Below, in pieces: positions 1-5,184 of a stretch of 5,184 bases of DNA; position 1 is the stretch's first letter; each line of letters starts with the position of its first letter. Below the pieces are notes generated by a model. That model had not been told where the DNA came from. It saw only the letters and a program-made list of their open reading frames with translations, and did not search any database. Source of the stretch: Chloroflexota bacterium (GTDB lineage: Bacteria; Chloroflexota; Dehalococcoidia; GIF9; AB-539-J10); contig JADFUZ010000089.1 in NCBI GenBank assembly GCA_015222295.1, positions 1 through 5,184 of the forward strand, given 5' to 3'. The position numbers and the translations under genes were made by a program.

Positions 1-1
1 A

Positions 2-757
2 GTGGGGGACGAGGAAGCGATAGAGAAGGCCCTGAATTTGAGAAAGTTCCTGTTCCACGCCGTTGACCGTGAAGCGATCCTCGATAGGCTCTTCTACGGC
101 ATGGGCACCATCCAGCTTGGTCCCTGGTTCCCTGATAGCGACTGGACATCGCCCAAGTTGAAAGAGATGCCGACCTTCGATCCAGTGCTGGCTCAGGAGT
201 ACTGGGAAAAGTCGGGATACGCCGAAACTGGTCTCGATTTCCGCATGATGTGCACCAACGTCCAGTGGTTCTGTGACGTGTCTACCATCATCCAGGAGCA
301 GTTGAGACCGTACGGCGTGAATGTGGAGGTCATCCCCATAGATAAGTCGGCCTTCTTTGACACCATGTACGAGACCGAGGATTGGGACGTCGGCATGGAG
401 GATTGGGGGCAAGGCGTGCCCCTGGCGCTGGACTGGCTGTGGTCTCACTCCTATCGCAACAATCACAACCATAACCACTGGCACCATGCCGCCGACGATC
501 TGGCTGAGAACTACCACGTGAGCGTGCCCGGTCATAAGGAGTTCTGTGATCTTTACGATCTGGCCGCCATTGAGCCGGACGAACAAAAACGCAAAGAGAT
601 GGTCTGGGAACTGGAAGAGATGGTCACCCTCGACGTTATCCAGGTAGACCTGATGTGGCTGGATAGCTGCTACGCCTGGCGCGATAGCGTGAAGGGCTAC
701 CGCGCATTTCCGGACGGTAGCATCAACCTGAAGTACGTCACGGCGTTCACAGAATAG
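2..757 (+). CDS. Peptide/nickel-type ABC transporter substrate-binding protein, C-terminal part (5'-truncated by window edge)
   Basis: This is the C-terminal ~251 residues of an extracytoplasmic solute-binding protein of family 5 (SBP_bac_5; DppA/OppA/NikA type), which captures ligand outside the membrane and delivers it to the permease. The opening segment, with LRKFLFHAVDREAIL at residues 13-27, matches the family pattern of a helix reading roughly 'vRqAlayAiDReai'. It is followed by a 'P.wFPDS' stretch, a domain containing 'IIQEQLRPYGVNVEV' (96-110), and a C-terminal part typical of the family. Complete members usually have about 500-600 residues, so the signal peptide and the first half lie left of the window; the GTG at base 2 is an internal valine codon, not a start. 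A histidine-rich stretch lies at residues 155-162 where relatives usually have a short Asn/Gly/Tyr-rich loop. The gene directly precedes the permease genes in the usual A-B-C-D-F order. The ligand cannot be assigned. Confidence 0.9.
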   Translation: MGDEEAIEKALNLRKFLFHAVDREAILDRLFYGMGTIQLGPWFPDSDWTSPKLKEMPTFDPVLAQEYWEKSGYAETGLDFRMMCTNVQWFCDVSTIIQEQLRPYGVNVEVIPIDKSAFFDTMYETEDWDVGMEDWGQGVPLALDWLWSHSYRNNHNHNHWHHAADDLAENYHVSVPGHKEFCDLYDLAAIEPDEQKRKEMVWELEEMVTLDVIQVDLMWLDSCYAWRDSVKGYRAFPDGSINLKYVTAFTE

Positions 758-766
758 TCCGACTCT

Positions 767-804
767 GATAAAGGGAAGGGGGAAGGATTTCCCCTTCCCT
801 TATC
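767..804 (+). terminator. Intercistronic stem-loop after the binding-protein gene
   Basis: A long imperfect inverted repeat begins ten bases after the binding-protein stop. The left arm (767-784) and right arm (789-804) pair over about 16 base pairs around the tetraloop GGAT, with one bulged A and one bulged G in the left arm. There is no run of T after the stem (TTGTATG follows), so it is not a standard intrinsic terminator. In operons of this type such hairpins commonly act as leaky terminators or as 3'-end protectors that keep the binding-protein mRNA more abundant than the downstream permease mRNA. That role is inference; the hairpin itself is visible in the sequence. Confidence 0.6.
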
Positions 805-824
805 TTGTATGTATCTTGTTCACA

Positions 825-831
825 AGGGGAG
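825..831 (+). promoter_or_regulatory. Ribosome binding site of the first permease gene
   Basis: The purine-rich AGGGGAG ends four bases before the ATG at 836 and decides the start. The in-frame ATG at 809 follows a pyrimidine-rich hairpin arm and has no Shine-Dalgarno sequence, so the nine extra residues it would add are unlikely to be translated. Confidence 0.6.
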
Positions 832-835
832 TGAG

Positions 836-1801
836 ATGGGGGTATATCTTTTTAAACGCTTATTGCTAGCCCTGCCCACCCTTCTTGGCGCCAGCATCAT
901 CATATTCCTTCTGATTCACATCGCGCCGGGCGATCCGGTTCGCGTCATGCTGGGGCCCATGGATGACCCCGCATTGCGGGCAAGACTGATTCGCCAACTT
1001 GGTCTTGATCTACCGTTACATGAGCAGTATCTGCGCTGGCTTGGCAAAGTGCTGCAGGGCGATCTCAGCATTTCTGTCACCATCCAACGCGGCTCTCCTG
1101 TCGTGGAGCTCCTCGCCCAACGATATGCTGTCACCCTGGAGCTGGCCTTTCTGTCAGCAATCGTTGCTTTATTGATTGCCGTCCCGGCCGGCATCACGTC
1201 TGCCCTGCGACAGAACAGACTGTCCGATCACATCGCACGAATTGTGGCCATGGTGGGGGTTTCCGTCCCCAACTTTTTTCTGGGCATCATGCTGATCCTC
1301 ATCATTGGCGTGTCCCTGCACCAGCCCTGGGCAACCGGTGGATTCGTTCCCCTGAGTGAGAGTCTCAGTGAAAACCTCATCCGAATGTTCCTGCCGGCCA
1401 TTGCCCTGGGGACGGCCTACTCTGCCCTTGTCATGAGAATGTTGCGCTCGTCAATGCTGGATGTAATGAGCCAGGACTATGTGCGCACGGCGCGGGCCAT
1501 GGGCATAGGGTGGGCGAGTATCGTCCGGCAGGATATCGTCAAGAACGCGCTGATCCCGGTGATAACGGTGATGGGGAACTCGATCGGTTACCTTTTAGGG
1601 GGCTCTATTGTAACAGAGACGATCTTTCGGCTGCCTGGTATTGGCCGTCTGATTATTATCGGCGTCGATCGACGCGACTACCCCGTCATTCAAGGGGTTG
1701 TGCTGAGCATTGTTCTCATTCGAATCGTTATTAACCTCTCGGTAGATGTTCTTTACTCCGTCATAGATCCCCGTATCCGCTACGGTGAGGGGGGAGAGTA
1801 A
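836..1801 (+). CDS. dppB: Dpp/Opp-family ABC transporter permease, DppB type
   Basis: This inner-membrane protein is one half of the translocation channel of a peptide/nickel-type importer. From the ATG at 836 it has 321 residues, normal for the family (about 305-340). The N-terminus has the first membrane helix (about 9-29) followed by the family motif IAPGDPV (29-35). An external loop follows, then five further hydrophobic segments near 98-123, 134-160, 181-202, 238-262 and 285-306. The cytoplasmic coupling (EAA) loop is the DYVRTARAMGIGWASIV segment at 214-230, which docks onto the ATPases. After it come TETIFRLPGIGRL (260-272) and a C-terminal DPRIRYG (311-317), both characteristic of DppB/OppB/NikB. 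It lies 78 bp after the binding-protein gene and 3 bp before the second permease gene. The symbol gives the family position only; the transported ligand is unknown. Confidence 0.95.
   Translation: MGVYLFKRLLLALPTLLGASIIIFLLIHIAPGDPVRVMLGPMDDPALRARLIRQLGLDLPLHEQYLRWLGKVLQGDLSISVTIQRGSPVVELLAQRYAVTLELAFLSAIVALLIAVPAGITSALRQNRLSDHIARIVAMVGVSVPNFFLGIMLILIIGVSLHQPWATGGFVPLSESLSENLIRMFLPAIALGTAYSALVMRMLRSSMLDVMSQDYVRTARAMGIGWASIVRQDIVKNALIPVITVMGNSIGYLLGGSIVTETIFRLPGIGRLIIIGVDRRDYPVIQGVVLSIVLIRIVINLSVDVLYSVIDPRIRYGEGGE
1787..1796 (+). promoter_or_regulatory. Ribosome binding site of the second permease gene
   Basis: GAGGGGGGAG ends eight bases before the ATG at 1805 and sits within the last codons of the preceding permease gene. 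It supports that start and suggests coupled translation. Confidence 0.55.
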
Positions 1802-1804
1802 ACC

Positions 1805-2788
1805 ATGAGCACCTCCGATGTCGTTACGCCTCCCATTGATGTGATGACCCCAGGCAGAAAAAAGCACCGCGGGCTGCTGGAGGAAGTCTGGCACAACTTT
1901 AAGAAGAACCGGCTTTCTCTGACCGGCGGGGTCATTGTAATGCTCTCCATAGTTGTAGCTGTGTTTGCGCCGATCTTGGCCCCATATAACCCGGTGGAGC
2001 AGTTCAACGCACCGCCGGGGCAACACAATCCCCTGCCGCCGCTGTCACGAAGCGAGGAGGGGACGCTGTTCCTCCTTGGCTCCGACAAGGTTGGCCGGGA
2101 TATCCTGTCTCGCGCAATCTACGGGTGCAGGACGCTGCTCCAGCTAGCTGCAAGCTCCATTACGATCGCTTTCGTTTTGGGGATCCTTATGGGGGGAGTA
2201 GCGGGCTATAGGAAGGGGAGCTGGGTTGACGAAACGATTATGCGAGTCGTTGACATCATGTTATCTTTCCCCACCCTGGTATTAGCCATTGCCCTGGTAG
2301 GGGCTTTCGGTGTGGGGAAAACCCACATCGGCCCCATCACGCTGAGCAACATGTTCAAGATTGCCATCGTCATCGCCATCACTTATTCACCCGCTTTTGC
2401 TCGTGTGATGCGAGGGGTCGTTCTACAAGAGATGGCAGAGGACTATGTTGACGCCGCCAAGATGAGCGGCGGCTCTGGATGGCAGATACTTACAGGCGAG
2501 ATATTTGTTAACACCATCCCGCCGTTGATTGTGCAGGGCTCATTGAATATGGCGACCACAGTGCTTACCAGCGCGTCGCTTAGCTTCCTGGGGCTGGGAT
2601 TGCAGCCACCCCGCCCCAGTTTGGGAATTATGTTGAATGAAGCGAGGGATTATATGTTTGGGGGGGCGTGGTGGTATGCCCTCGTACCCGGCGTGTTTAT
2701 CCTGTTGATCATTCTCGGCTTCAACCTGTTGGGAGACGGACTTCGTGATTCGCTCGATCCCCGGCAGGCCAGGAGGACACGGCTGTGA
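1805..2788 (+). CDS. dppC: Dpp/Opp-family ABC transporter permease, DppC type
   Basis: This is the second channel subunit and should pair with the upstream permease in the membrane. It has 327 residues, slightly long for the family (about 280-320) because of a roughly 25-residue polar N-terminal tail. The tail is followed by 'WHNFKKNRLSLTGGVIV' (29-45), the usual DppC/OppC entry into the first helix. The loop motif LGSDKVGRDILSRAIYG (91-107) corresponds to the family's 'LGTDxxGRDvlSRliyG'. Hydrophobic segments lie near 39-61, 113-136, 150-170, 184-205, 238-262 and 292-311. The EAA coupling loop is the DYVDAAKMSGGSGWQIL segment (213-229). SASLSFLGLGLQPPRPSLG (257-275) and GDGLRDSLDPR (310-320) are near-canonical C-terminal signatures. 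The gene begins 3 bp after the first permease stop, and its own TGA overlaps the GTG start of the next gene. Only the ligand is uncertain. Confidence 0.95.
   Translation: MSTSDVVTPPIDVMTPGRKKHRGLLEEVWHNFKKNRLSLTGGVIVMLSIVVAVFAPILAPYNPVEQFNAPPGQHNPLPPLSRSEEGTLFLLGSDKVGRDILSRAIYGCRTLLQLAASSITIAFVLGILMGGVAGYRKGSWVDETIMRVVDIMLSFPTLVLAIALVGAFGVGKTHIGPITLSNMFKIAIVIAITYSPAFARVMRGVVLQEMAEDYVDAAKMSGGSGWQILTGEIFVNTIPPLIVQGSLNMATTVLTSASLSFLGLGLQPPRPSLGIMLNEARDYMFGGAWWYALVPGVFILLIILGFNLLGDGLRDSLDPRQARRTRL
2771..2776 (+). promoter_or_regulatory. Ribosome binding site of the first ATPase gene
   Basis: A perfect AGGAGG lies eight bases before the GTG at 2785, whose last bases overlap the TGA of the second permease gene. 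This favours the GTG start. A competing GGGAGG at 2843-2848 lies before the in-frame ATG 2851 and GTG 2854. Its spacing is too short for the ATG but acceptable for the GTG. Confidence 0.6.
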
Positions 2789-3837
2789 GATCCGAGTCTC
2801 TCGGAATCTCGACGGAAAGCTCTGGCTCTATAGTTTTTCAATGGGAGGACATGGTGGAGGATTCCAGGCTTCTCGAAATCCGCAATCTGGTCACCCGCTT
2901 TTACACAGAAGAGGGGGTTGTTCGGGCTGTTGATGGCAATTCACTGCACCTTGACGCAGGAGAGACGCTGGGAATCGTCGGTGAATCCGGCTCCGGTAAA
3001 ACAGTAACCGCTCTTTCGATAATGGGCTTGATCGAGAATCCTGGCCTTATCGAGAGTGGCTCAATCCTGTTCCGTGGCGATGAACTTCTCGAAAAGACGC
3101 AGCAAGAGATGCTAGAGATTCGGGGCAAAGAGATAGCCATGGTCTTCCAGGATCCGATGAACTCGTTGAATCCAACGCTCACAGTCGGCGACCAGATTGC
3201 CCGCGTGCTTCACTTCCATACGTCCCTTTCCCGTCGGGAGAAGAAAAGGCGTGCGATCGAGTTGCTCAGGCAAGTAGAAATGCCAGAACCGGAGAAACGG
3301 CTAGGAAATTATCCGCACCAACTCAGCGGAGGCATGCGCCAGCGAGTGTTGATCGCCATGGCCATCTCTTGCAATCCGACCGTGGTAATTTTGGACGAGC
3401 CGACCACAGCCCTTGATGTGACCATTGAGGCCCAGATATTCGAGCTGGTTGATAAACTGAAGGCTCAATTTGATATGGGCATTATCCTCATCACGCACGA
3501 TCTGGCTGTCGTGGCGAATTCTTGCGACCGGGTCATCGTCATGTATGCCGGTCGCATCGTGGAAGAGGCTCCGGTCATAGATCTCTATGAGAATCCCCTA
3601 CATCCGTATACCCGTGGATTGCTGAACTCAATTCCTCAACTGGACAAAGAGAAGCAAGAGCGTCTTCCTTCTATTCCCGGTGAAGTGCCAGAGTTGATCA
3701 CCCTGCCAGAGGGGTGTAATTTCAGCCCACGATGCAAATATGCCGTCGAAAAATGTATGCACGACGACCCTCCCATTATAAAGATTGCGCCTGGGCGAAG
3801 GTTGGCTTGTTGGAAGGCAGGTGAGTTCATTGAATAG
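2785..3837 (+). CDS. dppD: Dpp/Opp-family ABC transporter ATPase, DppD type
   Basis: This is one of the two cytoplasmic ATPases that power the importer. Numbered from the GTG at 2785 it has 350 residues. All nucleotide-binding motifs are intact: Walker A GESGSGKT (66-73), Q-loop in FQDPMNSLNP (121-130), signature LSGGMRQR (180-187), Walker B VVILDEP (200-206) with catalytic Glu205, D-loop ALD (209-211) and switch His238 in THD. The C-terminal oligopeptide/dipeptide domain carries Cys311, Cys317, Cys324 and Cys342, a spacing that binds a [4Fe-4S] cluster in some characterised DppD proteins. The GTG start has an ideal Shine-Dalgarno sequence and a 4-bp GTGA overlap with the permease stop, which implies translational coupling. 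It gives an N-terminal extension of about 25 residues compared with relatives, which usually begin close to 'LLEIRNL' (29-35 here). A start at 2851 or 2854 is therefore a real alternative. Confidence 0.95.
   Translation: MRSESLGISTESSGSIVFQWEDMVEDSRLLEIRNLVTRFYTEEGVVRAVDGNSLHLDAGETLGIVGESGSGKTVTALSIMGLIENPGLIESGSILFRGDELLEKTQQEMLEIRGKEIAMVFQDPMNSLNPTLTVGDQIARVLHFHTSLSRREKKRRAIELLRQVEMPEPEKRLGNYPHQLSGGMRQRVLIAMAISCNPTVVILDEPTTALDVTIEAQIFELVDKLKAQFDMGIILITHDLAVVANSCDRVIVMYAGRIVEEAPVIDLYENPLHPYTRGLLNSIPQLDKEKQERLPSIPGEVPELITLPEGCNFSPRCKYAVEKCMHDDPPIIKIAPGRRLACWKAGEFIE
3819..3825 (+). promoter_or_regulatory. Possible ribosome binding site of the second ATPase gene
   Basis: AGGTGAG precedes the TTG at 3830 by four bases and would support that start. 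The GTG inside the same stretch (3821) is the other candidate, with only GGAAGG at 3812-3817, three bases upstream, as its binding site. The two starts differ by three residues. Confidence 0.35.
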
Positions 3838-4825
3838 CAACGACGGCTCGTTGGTAGAGGTCATAGGGCTCAAGAAATATTTTCCTGCTCGGGGCGACTG
3901 GTTTGCTCAGATGCTCGACCGGCGTCAGATTAAAGCCGTAGATGGTATCAGCTTTTCCGTCCCCACAGGTACCACACTTGGCCTGGTCGGAGAGTCCGGT
4001 TCAGGCAAGACCACGACCGGGCGACTCATCGCCCGGTTGACCAAACCGACTGCTGGCCAGGTTAGATACAAAAGCAAGGATATTGCACCAGTCAGTGGCC
4101 GGCAACTCAAGGGACTGAGGCGCAGTGTACAGATGATTTTTCAAGACCCTTCCTCGTCCCTCAATAGACGAAAGACAGCCGGGCAAATCGTCAAGGAACC
4201 GCTGCGGATTCACGAGTTGGTATCAAAACAAGCCATGGAATCAAGATTGGTGGAACTGATGGAAATGGTCGGTTTGTCCCACCATTTCCTGAACCGCTAT
4301 CCGCACGAGATGTCTGGTGGACAGCGCCAACGGGTGGGCATCGCCCGCGCTCTCGCCGTAGAGCCAGAGTTTGTTATCTGCGATGAGCCGGTGACGGCTC
4401 TCGATGTCAGCATCCAGGCCCAGATTCTCAATCTACTGATGGATCTGCAAGACCAGTTGGACCTCACCTACTTGTTCATCGCGCACGATCTCAGCGTCGT
4501 CAAGCACGTTAGCGATCGGGTAGCCGTAATGTATCTGGGCAAGATCGTGGAAATTGCAGATACGGATGCACTCTTTTCCGACCCCAAGCATCCTTACAGC
4601 CGAGCCTTGCTAGGAGCCATCCCCAGGCCCGATCCCAGGGCAGGGAAAAGAATGGTTCTCCACGGAGAAGTGCCCAGCCCGATTAATCCTCCTTCAGGCT
4701 GTCGATTTCACCCTCGCTGCCCGGAGCAAATCGGTGAAATCTGTTGGCAGAAGGAGCCGGACGGGATCACCTTGCCCAATGGGACTTCCGTTGCCTGTCA
4801 TCTCTATGCTGATGAAGGAAGGTAA
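3821..4825 (+). CDS. dppF: Dpp/Opp-family ABC transporter ATPase, DppF type
   Basis: This is the second cytoplasmic ATPase and the expected heterodimer partner of the upstream one. From the GTG at 3821 it has 334 residues, a normal length. The motifs are complete: Walker A GESGSGKT (57-64), Q-loop in FQDPSSSLNRR (107-117), signature MSGGQRQR (164-171), Walker B VICDEP (185-190) with Glu189, D-loop ALD (193-195) and switch His222 in AHD. The insert between the first strand and the conserved KAVDGISF segment, here about residues 23-37 (ARGDWFAQMLDRRQI), is typical of DppF/OppF and helps separate it from DppD. The C-terminal domain has Cys294, Cys300, Cys308 and Cys326, again a possible iron-sulfur set. 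The start is uncertain: TTG 3830 has the better Shine-Dalgarno sequence, while TTG 3785 is in frame but would overlap the upstream gene by 53 bp. Any of these starts overlaps the end of the first ATPase gene, implying coupled translation. Confidence 0.93.
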   Translation: MSSLNSNDGSLVEVIGLKKYFPARGDWFAQMLDRRQIKAVDGISFSVPTGTTLGLVGESGSGKTTTGRLIARLTKPTAGQVRYKSKDIAPVSGRQLKGLRRSVQMIFQDPSSSLNRRKTAGQIVKEPLRIHELVSKQAMESRLVELMEMVGLSHHFLNRYPHEMSGGQRQRVGIARALAVEPEFVICDEPVTALDVSIQAQILNLLMDLQDQLDLTYLFIAHDLSVVKHVSDRVAVMYLGKIVEIADTDALFSDPKHPYSRALLGAIPRPDPRAGKRMVLHGEVPSPINPPSGCRFHPRCPEQIGEICWQKEPDGITLPNGTSVACHLYADEGR

Positions 4826-5184
4826 AATCAACATTGCTTGCGCACGCCGCCTCTGGTGACGGCTTGCGAGATTGTACACCCATCGGTGCTGGACAACTGG
4901 GAGAGCGTAGCACGCGAGTACCTGGGTGATTTGCAGGTGAGGCTAGAGACACTGAACGCCGCTCCCCAGACAGAAGAGGAGCGGCGAGAGACCTTTCAGG
5001 CGAAACGAAAGACTGTCCAAGCTCTGATAGAAAAGATGCTAATCGGCAAGGACAGAAAACTTGCCGTAGTCTTTCGGCTGGATGTGCTATCTCTGATTGA
5101 GCAATTAGAGCTAGTCAAAACAAGCAGGGCGAAACTTGTACCCGTAAACAATGACGCCGTCCTCACCGTACTCGCGCATCTTGC
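4826..5184 (+). pseudogene. Fragment resembling the C-terminal region of a large serine recombinase (runs off window)
   Basis: An uninterrupted frame of about 119 codons begins directly after the TAA of the second ATPase gene and is still open at the window edge. It has no in-frame ATG until 5036. The only alternatives are TTG 4838 and GTG 4856, and neither has a well-placed Shine-Dalgarno sequence (GGAAGG at 4817-4822 is 15 bases from the TTG). The translation contains HPSVLDNWESVAREYL, then a charged helical stretch with TEEERRETFQAKRKTVQ, then ALIEKMLIGKDRKLAVVFRL. An acidic/basic coiled helix leading to 'vqaLiekv.i..d.kl.v.fRl' is the pattern seen near the C-terminus of large serine recombinases with a zinc-ribbon domain. 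No catalytic serine domain or cysteine ribbon is present, and intact operon sequence lies immediately upstream, so a 5'-deleted remnant is the best reading. Recognition is by eye. A hypothetical gene with an unusual start is the alternative. Confidence 0.45.
4841..4868 (+). terminator. Weak stem-loop after the operon
   Basis: CGCACGCCG (4841-4849) pairs with CGGCTTGCG (4860-4868) at eight of nine positions around a ten-base loop, beginning 15 bases after the last ATPase stop. It is GC-rich and well placed for the operon end, but no T-tract follows (AGATTGTACA), so a terminator function is only possible. It also lies inside the open frame of the recombinase-like fragment. Confidence 0.25.

Noticed and set aside
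809..835. Extension of the first permease to the in-frame ATG at 809.
   Set aside because: There is no Shine-Dalgarno sequence before 809, which sits next to the hairpin arm. ATG 836 has a clear AGGGGAG, and the protein from there begins as family members do.
1595..2088. Minus-strand open frames of 102 and 143 codons across the junction of the two permease genes.
   Set aside because: They lie antisense to two well-conserved permease genes, have no ribosome binding site or recognisable domain, and are explained by coding-strand composition.
2660..2666. Run of seven G within the second permease gene, a possible slippage or phase-variation site.
   Set aside because: The frame is intact, the run encodes a normal glycine/alanine stretch near the last membrane helix, and a single G7 in GC-rich coding sequence is not enough evidence for a contingency locus.
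4694..4952. Minus-strand open frames of 61 codons across the end of the second ATPase gene and the following segment.
   Set aside because: They overlap the conserved ATPase C-terminus and the longer plus-strand frame, and have no start signals or family resemblance.
1..5184. CRISPR array, tRNA, rRNA, riboswitch, insertion-sequence ends or a defence or toxin-antitoxin system.
   Set aside because: I saw no regularly spaced repeats, tRNA-like cloverleaf or rRNA sequence. All sequence outside the transporter genes is the 78-bp spacer and the recombinase-like tail. No terminal inverted repeats or target duplications could be identified around that tail within the window.

Overview
The window holds most of one peptide/nickel-type (Dpp/Opp family) ABC import operon, all on the + strand. 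Both permeases and both ATPases are complete. The gene for the substrate-binding protein is cut by the left edge. The right end holds a fragment of a probable large serine recombinase, cut by the right edge. The bacterial assignment is secure from the gene family and the Shine-Dalgarno sites. The phylum is not. The moderately high GC, GTG/TTG starts and protein style would fit a Chloroflexota-like or similar environmental bacterium, but this is only an impression.

Layout: 2-757, C-terminal part of a family 5 solute-binding protein. 758-835, a 78-bp spacer filled mostly by a strong imperfect hairpin. 836-1801, first permease (DppB type). 1805-2788, second permease (DppC type). 2785-3837, first ATPase (DppD type), overlapping the permease stop by four bases. 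About 3821-4825, second ATPase (DppF type), overlapping the first. 4826-5184, an open frame with no credible start that resembles the C-terminal region of serine recombinases.

The proteins should form one importer. The binding protein captures the ligand outside the membrane, the DppB/DppC heterodimer forms the channel, and the DppD/DppF heterodimer hydrolyses ATP. Both ATPases keep every canonical nucleotide-binding motif and also carry a C-terminal four-cysteine set of the kind that binds an iron-sulfur cluster in some DppD proteins. The gene order A-B-C-D-F and the tight junctions indicate a single transcript with translational coupling. The hairpin after the binding-protein gene probably sets a higher level of that protein than of the membrane parts. 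The ligand cannot be read from the sequence; peptides are the default, and nickel or other small ligands remain possible.

I found no undescribed system. The most unusual points are the recombinase fragment directly behind the operon and a histidine cluster in the binding protein.
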